Assembly: GCF_004682045.1 (NCBI RefSeq) | Contig: NZ_QUZT01000040.1 | Coordinates: 1 to 60,473, forward strand | Origin: Pseudomonas nabeulensis | Lineage (GTDB): Bacteria > Pseudomonadota > Gammaproteobacteria > Pseudomonadales > Pseudomonadaceae | Direction: 5' to 3' | Length of the DNA stretch: 60,473 nt | Part shown: positions 1 through 8,619 of the stretch, in pieces | Position numbering within the stretch: position 1 is the stretch's first letter | Layout of the letters: each line of letters starts with the position of its first letter | Translations under genes and position numbers: made by a program | Notes under the pieces: model-generated | What the model was told of the DNA's origin: nothing | Seen by the model: the letters and a program-made list of their open reading frames with translations, nothing else | Databases searched by the model: none

Positions 1-29
1 CTGGCATTAGGGCAAGCCCCCTCCCACAG
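1..29 (-). repeat. REP-like element at the window edge
   Basis: This is the reverse complement of the CTGTGGGAGGGGGCTTGCCC motif that recurs in gaps throughout the window. It ends 11 bases after the esterase gene in transcription direction. The inner half reads GGGCAAGCCC. A near-identical but inverted copy lies at the other edge (60405-60431). It is an extragenic palindromic repeat typical of fluorescent pseudomonads and can fold into a hairpin. Confidence 0.75.
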
Positions 30-40
30 TTTGAACGTCG

Positions 41-907
41 TTATGGCTGGCTCAGGTGTTCCAGGGTATAGCGCAGCGATGCCGGTAGCATTGGACCGTG
101 GCTCAAGCCGGGGAATGCCTGGTACTGCACCTTCAACCCCTGCACCCGCTGCAAATCCGCCAGCAGTTTCTTGGCTGCTGCATCGCCTTTAGGCCCAACC
201 TGCCTGGAAGGACTCGCCGGTTCCTCATCCCCACGCATCATCAACAACGTCGGATGCTTGTCGTTCAAACGTTGCGCCAAACCCTCGGCATGAATCACCC
301 CACCGTTCCACCACAACGACGGACTGGCCGCGGCGTATTCATCAAACGCATCCGGCCGGGTCATCAGCGTATACAGCACCAACAACCCACCGTAGGAATG
401 CCCCCACAGCAGTTGCCGCTTGGGCTTCTCTTCCAACCGCTGGTTGATCAGCGGGCGGATCTGTTGCGTCAGCAGGTCGAGGAACTGCTCCGCCCCACCA
501 CTCGGCACAGCGGTCAGTGGGTCGCGCTGCACGCCCTCGCCCACCTGCGGCGTGTAGTCGAAGGTGCGCGCATTGCGTTCGATGCGCAGCGGTGTGGCGT
601 ACCCCACTGCCACCAGCACCGGCGGCGCGGGGCTGTGGGACAGGCGGTTGAGCAACTCGGTGTCGAGTGCCGCCATCGCCGCGTTGCCGTCCAGCAGGTA
701 GGCGACCGGGTTGGCCGCGCTGACCTTGAGCGGACGGCCCAGCCAGATACGGTAGTGCCGGGCGCCGTCGACGGAGTCGAGTTCCAGGGTGCTGAAACTG
801 TAGTCGCTGGCTTCACGCAAGACCGGCGCATCCATCAACTGGTCCGGCGCCGGCTTGGCGTAGACGGCCTGGGAAAAGAGCAAGGCCAGCATGATCGCGC
901 GGCGCAT
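41..907 (-). CDS. pfeE: Periplasmic siderophore esterase, PfeE/IroE-like
   Basis: Alpha/beta hydrolase of 288 residues with a short signal peptide ending near VYA (about residues 1-17), so the mature enzyme should act in the periplasm. The nucleophile elbow GHSYGG is at 169-174 (Ser171), and a candidate catalytic His is in GLSHGP near 270. Enzymes of this family (IroE, Fes, PfeE) cut the tri-serine backbone of ferric enterobactin so that iron can be released. The ATG overlaps the stop codon of the receptor gene (ATGA at 906-909), so the two are translationally coupled. The order regulator, sensor, receptor, esterase matches the pfeRS-pfeA-pfeE locus of P. aeruginosa, which supports the name. 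The exact siderophore cannot be fixed from sequence. Confidence 0.87.
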   Translation of the reverse strand: MRRAIMLALLFSQAVYAKPAPDQLMDAPVLREASDYSFSTLELDSVDGARHYRIWLGRPLKVSAANPVAYLLDGNAAMAALDTELLNRLSHSPAPPVLVAVGYATPLRIERNARTFDYTPQVGEGVQRDPLTAVPSGGAEQFLDLLTQQIRPLINQRLEEKPKRQLLWGHSYGGLLVLYTLMTRPDAFDEYAAASPSLWWNGGVIHAEGLAQRLNDKHPTLLMMRGDEEPASPSRQVGPKGDAAAKKLLADLQRVQGLKVQYQAFPGLSHGPMLPASLRYTLEHLSQP

Positions 908-3117
908 CAGAACGACGCCGTCAGGCTGGTGAACAGGGTACGGCCCGACTGGTTGTAGGTGGCCGCGCCGGCGCCGTCGATGTTGTTCACGCCCTGGGAG
1001 TTGCCTTCACGCCACAAGCGTTTGTCGAACACGTTGTCCACGCCGGCGGTGAGGCTGAGATTTTTGGTGATGGCGTACGTACCGCTGACACCGGTGATGG
1101 CATACGGCGACAGTTGGTTGTTGGCCGAACCGGTCACGTGGTTGCCGTGGTAGTCGTATTTTTTCGGGGTTTGCTTGCCGTACCAGGCCACGTTGGCTTG
1201 CAGCGACAGGTCTTGGGTGACCTGCCAGTCCAGCATCGAGTTGAGGGTGAATTTTGGCGTGACCGAGAGCACGTCGCCGGTCTGTTTGTTTTTCGATTGC
1301 AGCATGTAGGTGAAGTTGTTGGACCAGTTCACCTGCTCACTCAAGGGCAGCGACAGGTTGCCTTCCAGGCCTTCGACCAGTGCCTTGGGCACGTTCTCCC
1401 ATTTGAAGATGTTCGACGCCGTGCCGCCTGTGGCCTTGCCCACCGGTGTCAGGCCGGACTCGATCTTGTTCTTGTAGTCGTTGCGGAAGTAGGTCAGGCC
1501 CGCCACCACGCCGTTATCGCGGTACTCGATGCCCAGTTCCTTGTTGACGCTGGTTTCCGCCTCAAGGTCGGCATTGCCTTGCAGGTAGCAGCTGGTGGCC
1601 GCGCCGTAGCAACCCTGGCCGTTGCTGTACAGCAGGTAGTTGGGGTTGATCTGGTAGAGGTTCGGCGCTTTGTATGAACGGGCGATACCGGCCTTGAGGG
1701 TCAAGGTGTCGGTGAGCACCTGGGACAGGTTCAGGCCCGGGCTCCAGTTGTCGCCGACCACGCTGTGATGGTCCAGACGCAGCACCGGTGTCAGGCGCGT
1801 GCCGGGCAGCAGGTCGATGTTGTCTTCGGCGAATACCGAGAAGATTCGCGCCGAGGACGAGCTGGGACGGTTGGTGCTGCTGATCCCGGCGATGGCGCCC
1901 GTGGTGGTGGTGGCCTGGGTGTTGGAACTTGGATCGTCGAGGGACTGCTCCACCCACTCGGTGCCCAGGGTCATCACCTGGTCAACCCCGGCGTGGAACG
2001 GCACGTTCACTTCGCTGTGGGCGGTGATATCGCGCAGGGTGCTGGTGCTGACGGTGGTGCTGGAGAACAGGCCTTCAAGCCCGCCCGCCAGGCCTTCATC
2101 GATGCGTCTGTTGCGGGTCTTGGCGTATTGGACGTAGCTCAGCGTGCTGCCGAAATCCCATTCGCCACGGTGGGTCAGCGCGTAGCTTTCACGGTAGAGG
2201 GTGTTGGTTTCATGGCCGAGCATGTTTTTGACGGTGGCGTTGGTGTTGGTGTTCTGGGTGTCGCCGGTGTAGATGTTGCCCTGGCGGCTGAAACCGGCCT
2301 CCAGGTCGAGGGTTTGCTCAGGGGTCATTTTCCAACTGAGCAAGCCGTTGACGTCTTTGTTGCGCACGCCTTCGCGGCCTGCCGGCAGGGTGCCCACCTG
2401 GTTGCCGTAACGGGTGGATTCGTGGCCGCTGTTGATGTCGGCATCGTCCGGGTTGGTCTTGGCGATGTTGCCGTACACGCGGTAGCTGAGGTTCTCGGTC
2501 AGCGGGCCGTTGAGGCCGAAGTTCATGCGTTCGGTCTCGCCCTCTTCCTTGTGCTGGGCGAAGTTGTGATAAATCGTCGCCGAGCCGTGAGTCTCGCTGC
2601 TCGGCTGTTTGGTGATGATGTTCACCACGCCGCCCGCCGCACCGTTGCCGTAACGCGCGGCGGCCGGACCACGGATGACTTCGATGCGCTCCACTTGATC
2701 GGCCGGCACCCAGTTGGTGTCGCCACGGCTGTCACGCTCGCCGCGCCAGCCGTAGCGTACCGAGTTGCGGCTACTGACCGGCTTGCCGTCTACCAGGATC
2801 AGGGTGTTTTCCGGGCCCATGCCACGGATGTCGATCTGGCGGTTGTTGCCGCGCTGGCCGCTGCTGGAGTTGCCGGTGAGGTTGACGCCCGGCATGGTGC
2901 GGATGATCTCCGACAGGTCGTTGGCCGGTGGACGCTTCTTGATGTCTTCGGCGGTGATGATCGACACGCCGGGCATTTGCTTGATCTCTTCCTGAGCGGT
3001 GCCCAATACGGTCTGGGTCGGCAATTCCATTTGCGCCGGGGTTTCGGCCTCGGCGGCAAAACCGGCGACGGGCAGCAGGCTGCAAATACTCACGGCAAGC
3101 AGGGACAAGCGGAACAT
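907..3117 (-). CDS. pfeA: Ferric enterobactin TonB-dependent outer membrane receptor
   Basis: A 736-residue receptor of the FepA/PfeA type. A signal peptide (MFRLSLLAV to FAAEAE) precedes a plug domain with the usual plug motifs (NTLILVDGKPV, VERIEVIRGPAAARYGNGAAGGVVNIITK) and a 22-strand barrel ending in aromatic Phe (LTASF). The FepA-like plug wording (QRGNNRQIDIRGMGPENTL) is characteristic of catecholate receptors. The ATG at 3117 was preferred over an upstream TTG at 3138 because it has a GGAG eight bases before it and begins the signal peptide directly. Upstream lies a Fur-box-like site, and the two-component genes lie just beyond. Expression is probably Fur-repressed and activated by the PfeR/PfeS pair when the ferric siderophore is sensed. 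Confidence 0.9.
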   Translation of the reverse strand: MFRLSLLAVSICSLLPVAGFAAEAETPAQMELPTQTVLGTAQEEIKQMPGVSIITAEDIKKRPPANDLSEIIRTMPGVNLTGNSSSGQRGNNRQIDIRGMGPENTLILVDGKPVSSRNSVRYGWRGERDSRGDTNWVPADQVERIEVIRGPAAARYGNGAAGGVVNIITKQPSSETHGSATIYHNFAQHKEEGETERMNFGLNGPLTENLSYRVYGNIAKTNPDDADINSGHESTRYGNQVGTLPAGREGVRNKDVNGLLSWKMTPEQTLDLEAGFSRQGNIYTGDTQNTNTNATVKNMLGHETNTLYRESYALTHRGEWDFGSTLSYVQYAKTRNRRIDEGLAGGLEGLFSSTTVSTSTLRDITAHSEVNVPFHAGVDQVMTLGTEWVEQSLDDPSSNTQATTTTGAIAGISSTNRPSSSSARIFSVFAEDNIDLLPGTRLTPVLRLDHHSVVGDNWSPGLNLSQVLTDTLTLKAGIARSYKAPNLYQINPNYLLYSNGQGCYGAATSCYLQGNADLEAETSVNKELGIEYRDNGVVAGLTYFRNDYKNKIESGLTPVGKATGGTASNIFKWENVPKALVEGLEGNLSLPLSEQVNWSNNFTYMLQSKNKQTGDVLSVTPKFTLNSMLDWQVTQDLSLQANVAWYGKQTPKKYDYHGNHVTGSANNQLSPYAITGVSGTYAITKNLSLTAGVDNVFDKRLWREGNSQGVNNIDGAGAATYNQSGRTLFTSLTASF

Positions 3118-3169
3118 GGGACGATCTCCAAACGTCAACCCGACCGATAGCGGCGGGCCATCAAAGATC

Positions 3170-3188
3170 GCAGATGATAATCAGATGC
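3170..3188. promoter_or_regulatory. Candidate Fur box before pfeA
   Basis: The 19 bases GCAGATGATAATCAGATGC match the Fur consensus GATAATGATAATCATTATC at 12 positions, including an unbroken ATGATAATCA core. It lies 53 bases upstream of the pfeA ATG in the 97-bp gap after pfeS, where an iron-repressed promoter is expected. Assignment is by pattern only. Confidence 0.5.
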
Positions 3189-3214
3189 AATTGCGAGTAA
3201 AGAAACTTAACTTT

Positions 3215-4558
3215 CTAAACATTTGCCGCCGGCAGGCGCAGATTCATGCGCAAACCCTGGCCGCCCTGGGTGGCCCACAGCTCGCCGCCCTGCAGTTCGA
3301 TGGCACGCCGGGCGATGCTCAAGCCCAGGCCGAAACCGGTGCCCACGGTGCCGTCCAGCCGCAGGTAGGCTTCGAAGATGCGCTCAAGATCGTCCCTGGC
3401 CACGCCGGGGCCCTGGTCTTCGATCACTAGCCACCAGCTGTCCCCTTCGCGCCAGCCGTTCAAGCGAATCACGCCGTGTTCAGGCGAATGGCGAATCGCA
3501 TTGCGCAGGATATTTTCCAGGGCCTGGGCAAAGCTGTTGAGGTGCACGTGCAGTTGGCAGCGGCTGTCCAGCTCACACACCAGCGCCTCCAGCGGCCAGC
3601 CGGTTTCGAAATGCACGTCCTGGACCAGGGCTTCCCAGACCGAGGCCACCACCACGTCTTCGGCTTCAAGGCGTGGTTTTTCGGTATCGAGCCAGGCCAG
3701 GTTGAGGGAGTCGTCCACCAGCCGGCGCATCTCTTCCACTTCCCGCGCCAGGCGTTGCTGCAACTGTTCGGGCGGCAGGCCGCTTTCGCTGGCGATGGTC
3801 AAGCGGGCCAAGGGCGTGCGGATTTCATGGGACAAGGTGCGCAGCAACTGCCGTTGTTGATGCAGGTTCTGGCGCAGGCGCTCGGCCATATGCTCGTAGG
3901 CGCGGGCCAGTTCGCCCAGCTCATCCGGGCGACGCGTCACGCGGCTGCTGGCCAGCGGCGCGAGGTCGCCAGCGCTGAGGGCGTTGGCGCGCACGCGCAG
4001 TTCATGCAACGGCAGCACCAGATGCCGATACAGCACCAGTCCCAAGCCCAGCGCCAGCAACACCGGCACCACGCCGTGGGTGAGCACGTGGGTCCACGGC
4101 GTAAGCCCCGGCGGCAGCAGGCGTTCGGGCAACTGCATCACCAAGCGGCCCCGCTCCGGGTGCTGGGGAAAGGCGATGCTCACATAGGGCAACTCATCAT
4201 CCAGGCGCTTGCTCATCGGCCAACTGAGCTTGCGCATGAACGTCAGGTGGCTGACCTGTTCGGCATTCAGCGGCGTGGTGCCCAGGCTCTGCAGGTAGTC
4301 ATCCAGCACCGCGACCCAAGTGTGTTCACGTTGCTCCAGCGCCACGCGCCAGCGTTCCACGGCCTGTGCATCGCCGCTGGCCGCGACTTGCTCGGCCTCG
4401 GCCGCATAAGCCGCCAAGGCGATACGGTCCGGTTGCTCCAGAAAGTAGGTGTTGCGCTCCACCTGCAAACCCCAGCTCCACACCAGCCACACCAGCAGCA
4501 GGCAGAAGCACACTTGCAGTGCCGCCATTTTCCACAGCAGTGGGTGCCGACGCCGCAT
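3215..4558 (-). CDS. pfeS: Sensor histidine kinase PfeS
   Basis: Membrane sensor kinase of 447 residues. TM1 is at about 11-30, a periplasmic sensing loop runs to about 155, TM2 is at 159-178, followed by a HAMP linker (180-232), an H-box TLSHEIRTPL with phospho-acceptor His244, an N-box (ENILRNAIRHS) and ATP-lid glycines (DQGPGV, GTGFGLGL). The ATG at 4558 overlaps the stop of the response regulator (ATGA); a longer frame upstream is merely open and was rejected. By homology to P. aeruginosa PfeS it should detect periplasmic ferric enterobactin and phosphorylate PfeR, which turns on the receptor gene that follows. Confidence 0.87.
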   Translation of the reverse strand: MRRRHPLLWKMAALQVCFCLLLVWLVWSWGLQVERNTYFLEQPDRIALAAYAAEAEQVAASGDAQAVERWRVALEQREHTWVAVLDDYLQSLGTTPLNAEQVSHLTFMRKLSWPMSKRLDDELPYVSIAFPQHPERGRLVMQLPERLLPPGLTPWTHVLTHGVVPVLLALGLGLVLYRHLVLPLHELRVRANALSAGDLAPLASSRVTRRPDELGELARAYEHMAERLRQNLHQQRQLLRTLSHEIRTPLARLTIASESGLPPEQLQQRLAREVEEMRRLVDDSLNLAWLDTEKPRLEAEDVVVASVWEALVQDVHFETGWPLEALVCELDSRCQLHVHLNSFAQALENILRNAIRHSPEHGVIRLNGWREGDSWWLVIEDQGPGVARDDLERIFEAYLRLDGTVGTGFGLGLSIARRAIELQGGELWATQGGQGLRMNLRLPAANV

Positions 4559-5289
4559 CAAGCGCCTTCGCACATCAGCACATAGCCTTGGTAACGCACC
4601 GCGTCGATGCGCAGGCCTTGCACGTCGATGGCCGCGAGTTTGCGCCGCAGGTTGCACACGTGCACATCCAGGCCACGGTCCAGGCGGGTATAGGGCCGAT
4701 GCAGCACATGTTGATAAAGGAAGGCCTTGGTCAGCGCTTCTCCAGTGTGCTCATGCAGCGTGCACAGCAGGCGGAACTCCGAGGACGTGAGCCCGGCCGC
4801 CACGCTGTTCCAGCGCACGTCCCGCCCATAGCTGTCGAACTCCAGTGCCGACGCACGTGCCGACAACGGTGGTGTACGGGTGCCGCAATCAATCGCCACG
4901 CGGCGCAGCAAGGCGTCGATGCGCACATCCAGCTCCGCCAGGCTGAACGGCTTGGGCAGGTAATCGTCCGCGCCCTGGCTGAAGCCGGTGATGCGGTCCT
5001 GCTCGGCGCCGAGGGCCGACATCAGAATCACCGGCGTCCCCCGCTCGTGGCGCAGGCGCGCCAGGATATTCAGCCCGCTCTCATTGGGCAGCATGATGTC
5101 CAGCAGGATCAGCTCCACCGGCGAATGCAGGGCCATGTCCAGGCCTTGGTCGCCGCGATGGCTGCTATTGAGAGTGAAACCCCGACGGCTCAGGTGATTG
5201 CTGAGGTGCGTGCACAGCTCGACGTCATCCTCAATGATCAGGATGCGTGCAGGTGTGGGTAAGGATGGCGCCAGATGATAAGTATTCAC
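4558..5289 (-). CDS. pfeR: OmpR-family response regulator PfeR
   Basis: A 243-residue regulator with a receiver domain (acidic pair EDD at 20-22, phospho-Asp64 in ILLDIMLP, Lys in PKPFSLAEL) and a C-terminal winged helix (TSSEFRLLCTLHEHTG, then DVHVCNLRRKL). It is the partner of PfeS and the probable activator of pfeA. The only upstream start that covers the complete receiver is a GTG at 5289, which has no convincing Shine-Dalgarno sequence; instead a perfect inverted repeat sits just before it. The gene lies 41 bp downstream of the dipeptidase stop, so it could be read from the neighbouring operon or from its own promoter inside that gene. Confidence 0.85.
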   Translation of the reverse strand: MNTYHLAPSLPTPARILIIEDDVELCTHLSNHLSRRGFTLNSSHRGDQGLDMALHSPVELILLDIMLPNESGLNILARLRHERGTPVILMSALGAEQDRITGFSQGADDYLPKPFSLAELDVRIDALLRRVAIDCGTRTPPLSARASALEFDSYGRDVRWNSVAAGLTSSEFRLLCTLHEHTGEALTKAFLYQHVLHRPYTRLDRGLDVHVCNLRRKLAAIDVQGLRIDAVRYQGYVLMCEGA

Positions 5290-5299
5290 AATTACGCCA

Positions 5300-5318
5300 G
5301 TTTCTCATTCGGAGAAAC
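5300..5318. promoter_or_regulatory. Perfect inverted repeat in front of pfeR
   Basis: GTTTCTC (5300-5306) and GAGAAAC (5312-5318) form a perfect 7-bp inverted repeat with a 5-base spacer in the 41-bp gap between the dipeptidase stop and the GTG of pfeR. It has no T-tract on either side, so it is more likely an operator or a 5' UTR hairpin than a terminator. The bound protein is unknown. Confidence 0.35.
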
Positions 5319-5330
5319 ATTTCGCAACGT

Positions 5331-6542
5331 TCACCCATCGCCACACAGCCCCTGCGCCTGCAACTGCCGCCCGCGCGCCTGCGCCGCGCTCAACACGCGC
5401 AACAGGTTGCCGCTCCAGATATTGCCGATATCCGCCTCGCTGTAGCCCGCCTGCAACAGCGCCTCGGTGATCTTCGGCAACTGGCTGACATCTTCCAGCC
5501 CTTGCACCCCACCGCCGCCGTCCCAGTCCGCACCGATGCCGACGTGCAAAGGCCCGACCTGCTCCAGCGCGTGCAGCAAGTGACGCATAAAGTCGTCGAA
5601 GGTCGCCCGGGGCGTCGGATAACGCTGCTGCACCTCGCGAATCTGCGCCGACAACTCGGCAAACGCCGCCGGTTGCAGCGCGGGCATTAAGCGCAATCGC
5701 TCGAATAGCGGCTTGAGCGCCTTGTCCCGCTCGGGGTTGGGCGGCTGCGGGATCAGGTAGCCGCTGTAGGTGTTGACCTGAATCACCCCGCCGCTCGCGG
5801 CCAGGCGGCGCATGCGGGCATCGTCGAGGTTGCGCGGGTGCGGGTTGACTGCGCGGCTGCTGGAATGGGACACGATGATCGGCGCCTGGGACTGCGCGAG
5901 CATCTGGTCGAACGCTTGATCGGACGCGTGAGACGCATCCAGCAAAACCCCCAGGCAATTGGCGCGCTGCACCAACTCACGCCCGACCGGGCTCAAGCCA
6001 TGCCATTGCGCGATGGCAGTGGCCGAATCCGCCACATGATTATTGGCACTGTGCACCAGACCGAGCATGCGCAGGCCCTGGCGGTGGTAGGTGGTGAACA
6101 GGCGCGGGTCAGACGCCAGCGGTTCGGCGTTTTCCATGCTGATATACACCACGCGCTTGCCCTGGGCGGCGATGCGCGGTGCGTCTTCAGGCGTCAGCGC
6201 CAGGGCGAAGTCATCCGGGTAACGCGCCAGCAGGTCGCGAATATGCGCAAGAATCGCCAGGCCCTGATCGCTGGCCCGCGCCATGCCGGCTTCATCAAGG
6301 CTGCCCTGGGGCGTGTACACCGCCCAGAAACCACCGTCCAGACCGCCTTCGCGCATGCGCGGCAGGTCCACTTGAGACAAGTCTTCCGGAGCGTGCCGCT
6401 GCAAAATGCTCCAGCCGGGACGGGACAACTGCCGAGGCGTGTCCATGTGGCTGTCGAGCACCAGCAGGCGTTCATGCAGCGCACGGGCATCGGCGTGCAC
6501 GCCGGTGATTGCCAGGCTGAACAGCAGCGCCAGCCACCTCAC
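5331..6542 (-). CDS. M19 (renal-type) membrane dipeptidase
   Basis: A 403-residue zinc peptidase of family M19. The N terminus has a signal peptide (LALLFSLAITGVHA), then the metal-binding HxD (His32, Asp34 in LDSHMDTP). Further metal-site and fold motifs follow (GLVHSANNHVADS, LLDASHASDQA, VSHSSSRAVNPHPRNLDD, IGADWDGGGG). Family members hydrolyse dipeptides, including those with a D-residue or dehydro-residue in second place. The start is a GTG at 6542 that overlaps the preceding stop (GTGA), which tightly couples it to the MmgE/PrpD gene. It is the last gene of the eight-gene operon that starts with a TonB receptor, so it probably splits an imported peptide or amide. The substrate is not known. 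Confidence 0.85.
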   Translation of the reverse strand: MRWLALLFSLAITGVHADARALHERLLVLDSHMDTPRQLSRPGWSILQRHAPEDLSQVDLPRMREGGLDGGFWAVYTPQGSLDEAGMARASDQGLAILAHIRDLLARYPDDFALALTPEDAPRIAAQGKRVVYISMENAEPLASDPRLFTTYHRQGLRMLGLVHSANNHVADSATAIAQWHGLSPVGRELVQRANCLGVLLDASHASDQAFDQMLAQSQAPIIVSHSSSRAVNPHPRNLDDARMRRLAASGGVIQVNTYSGYLIPQPPNPERDKALKPLFERLRLMPALQPAAFAELSAQIREVQQRYPTPRATFDDFMRHLLHALEQVGPLHVGIGADWDGGGGVQGLEDVSQLPKITEALLQAGYSEADIGNIWSGNLLRVLSAAQARGRQLQAQGLCGDG

Positions 6543-7903
6543 ACGCCGATCCCGAACAAGCGTTCTGCGTGAAGCGGCGCATCCACCACCGATTGCAAAC
6601 GAGCCAATAACGGCGCCTCGCACAGCGCCTGCAACTTGCCCTGCAACAAGCCGTCACGACCGCCGCGATCCAGCGCGGCGTAAGGCCCGTCATAGGCCAG
6701 CTCGACCACTTCACCCGTCAGCGCATGCACGGTCAGCGCCGCCGGGAAACCGCCGGTGCGCGCTTGCTGCTGGTCCATCTCGGCGCTGGCTTCGATGCCG
6801 ATACGCGTCATAAAGCTCAGCACTGACTCGTCCACTAGCGCAGCGCCTTCAAAATCTTCCAACGCTGCGCGCCCGCGCACGAAAGCGCTGGCCACCACAT
6901 ACGGCAAGCTGAAACGCGCCGCCAGGTCGTTCTCGATCACCCGCGTGGACAACGACCGCGCACTGCCGCCATTGACCCGCACCGCAATGCTCACCACCTG
7001 CCCCGCCGGCACCTGCTGGCGCAATTCCAACGCCAGGCGGATCGCGGTCTGGCAGCCGAAACACGCGGGGTACGGTTTGATCGCAAAGCTGTCGAGGTTC
7101 TGCGTGAGCGGATTGCCCGAGAGGAAATCCACCTGCGCCGTGTCAAAGCCAAAACTCGCCAGCCAGCCGTGTTCACCGGTCAAGAACGCTGCCGGCCCGG
7201 TCGCACCGGCCTGGGCCAGCAACACCGACTGCACAGCGTGCTGGGCGGAAAAACCCACGGCCAAATCCTTGTCCTGGCTGTAGCTGCCGACCTTGGGCGA
7301 CAGCGCCGACAGCAAGCCGGCACTCAACGAACTGGCGGCAATCGCCGTGCCGTGGCAGACCCGATCCAGGTCGTCATCCAACAACGCCGAACAGCCCAGC
7401 GCCGCCGCCACCGGGGCGATCAGCGAGGTGGTACGAAACCCTGCCTGGGCACTGCGATGCCCGCGCCCGAGGGCTTCGGCCAGGGAGATATTCGCCGCGA
7501 AGGCGATCCACAACGCGCGCAGCAAGCGCTCGCCGACCACGCCATGGTGTTCGGCCAGTGCCAGGATCGCCGGGATGATCACCACCGCCGCGTGCCCGTT
7601 GTTGCGCGGGTTGATCAGCACTTCCTGAAAATCCAGGGCCTCGGCGGCGGTGCCGTTGAGCAGCGCAGCGCGAGCGGGATCGGTGCGCAGGGTGGAACCC
7701 CACACCGAACAACCGGGGCTGCTGGGCTGCGCCAGGGTACTGTCCATTTGCGTGCCGCCCACCTGATGGCGACGGGCGTACGCGGCAATCGCCACGGTGT
7801 CAGCGAGCAAACGCCCAAGGGCGCTGGCCACGGCCTCGGGGATGGGAGCCTCAAGCAAGAGCAGGTGTCGTGCGACCCACTGCCGGTCTATCGTCGTTGC
7901 CAC
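6539..7903 (-). CDS. MmgE/PrpD family protein
   Basis: A 454-residue member of the MmgE/PrpD family, recognisable from ALGRLLADTVAIAAYA near the N terminus, NGTAAEALDFQE, GRGHRSAQAGFRTTSLIAPVAAAL and YPACFGCQTAIRLALELR. Known family members include 2-methylcitrate dehydratase PrpD, cis-aconitate decarboxylase and iminodisuccinate epimerase, so dehydration, decarboxylation or isomerisation of a carboxylic acid is plausible, but none of these can be chosen. Start is a GTG at 7903, two bases after the SDR stop, with AAGGGG upstream inside the SDR gene. It sits in an operon with an amino acid-type transporter and two oxidoreductases, which suggests a step in breaking down an imported amino acid derivative. 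Confidence 0.8.
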   Translation of the reverse strand: MATTIDRQWVARHLLLLEAPIPEAVASALGRLLADTVAIAAYARRHQVGGTQMDSTLAQPSSPGCSVWGSTLRTDPARAALLNGTAAEALDFQEVLINPRNNGHAAVVIIPAILALAEHHGVVGERLLRALWIAFAANISLAEALGRGHRSAQAGFRTTSLIAPVAAALGCSALLDDDLDRVCHGTAIAASSLSAGLLSALSPKVGSYSQDKDLAVGFSAQHAVQSVLLAQAGATGPAAFLTGEHGWLASFGFDTAQVDFLSGNPLTQNLDSFAIKPYPACFGCQTAIRLALELRQQVPAGQVVSIAVRVNGGSARSLSTRVIENDLAARFSLPYVVASAFVRGRAALEDFEGAALVDESVLSFMTRIGIEASAEMDQQQARTGGFPAALTVHALTGEVVELAYDGPYAALDRGGRDGLLQGKLQALCEAPLLARLQSVVDAPLHAERLFGIGV

Positions 7904-7905
7904 GG

Positions 7906-8619
7906 TTATTGAACCCCTTGCGCCATGATGCCGCCGTCGATCACGAAGTCCGTGCCGTTGGCGTAGTGAAATGCCGGCCCGGTCAGGGCCACGATGGCTT
8001 GCGCCATTTCCCGTGGATCGGCGAGCCGGCCCAAGGGAATGCTTGCCAGAAGATGGTGTTCATCGAGGCGCCCCGCTTCGATGGCCGCACCGACCATGCG
8101 CGTGCGGGTGTAGCCGGGGCTAACGGAAATGGCGCGCACAGACGCGGCGGCGAAATCCAGCGCCAGCACCTCGGTCATCGCCACCACCCCGGCCTTGGCG
8201 GCGGCGTAACTGGCGCGGCCAGGGCCGGAGCGATGGGCGATAAACGAGGCGATATTCACGATCAGCCCGGCGCCGGAAGCGGCCAGCGCGGGAAATGCCG
8301 CCTGGCAGCTGTAGAACGCGCCGCTGAGGTTGGTTTGCAGCACGGCCTGCCAGTCTTCGGCACGCATATCGATGGCCGAGGCGCGCCGGGCGATGCCCGC
8401 GCAGGTCACCAGCACATCCAGGCGACCTAGGCCTTCGGCGGCCCGTTTGAGGGCGTCTGCATCGCGCACATCTACTGCGGTAATCGGGAAGCCGGCCTTA
8501 GGGTCAGCGACCAAATCCCAACCGATGACTTCAGCGCCCTGCTCCACAAATACTTGCGCCACCGCCAGGCCAATCCCGCTGCCCGCGCCGGTTACCAGCA
8601 CACGTCGAGGTGCCGTCAT
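7906..8619 (-). CDS. Short-chain dehydrogenase/reductase
   Basis: A 237-residue classical SDR. The cofactor motif TGAGSGIG is at 10-17, CAGIA follows strand 4, the catalytic Ser-Tyr-Lys is visible as NIAS and YAAAKAG, and the PG motif appears in SVSPGYTRTRM. Asp35-like acidity after strand 2 (GWDLVAD) suggests NAD rather than NADP. It would oxidise or reduce an alcohol/ketone of the pathway encoded by this operon. Its ATG overlaps the stop of the FAD oxidoreductase gene (ATGA). Substrate unknown. Confidence 0.85.
   Translation of the reverse strand: MTAPRRVLVTGAGSGIGLAVAQVFVEQGAEVIGWDLVADPKAGFPITAVDVRDADALKRAAEGLGRLDVLVTCAGIARRASAIDMRAEDWQAVLQTNLSGAFYSCQAAFPALAASGAGLIVNIASFIAHRSGPGRASYAAAKAGVVAMTEVLALDFAAASVRAISVSPGYTRTRMVGAAIEAGRLDEHHLLASIPLGRLADPREMAQAIVALTGPAFHYANGTDFVIDGGIMAQGVQ

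Noticed and set aside
1765..3150. 461-codon open frame on the plus strand opposite pfeA
   Set aside because: It is a GC-rich shadow of the receptor gene; low complexity (Gly, Val, Ala, His) and no domain. The minus-strand frame has full receptor motifs.
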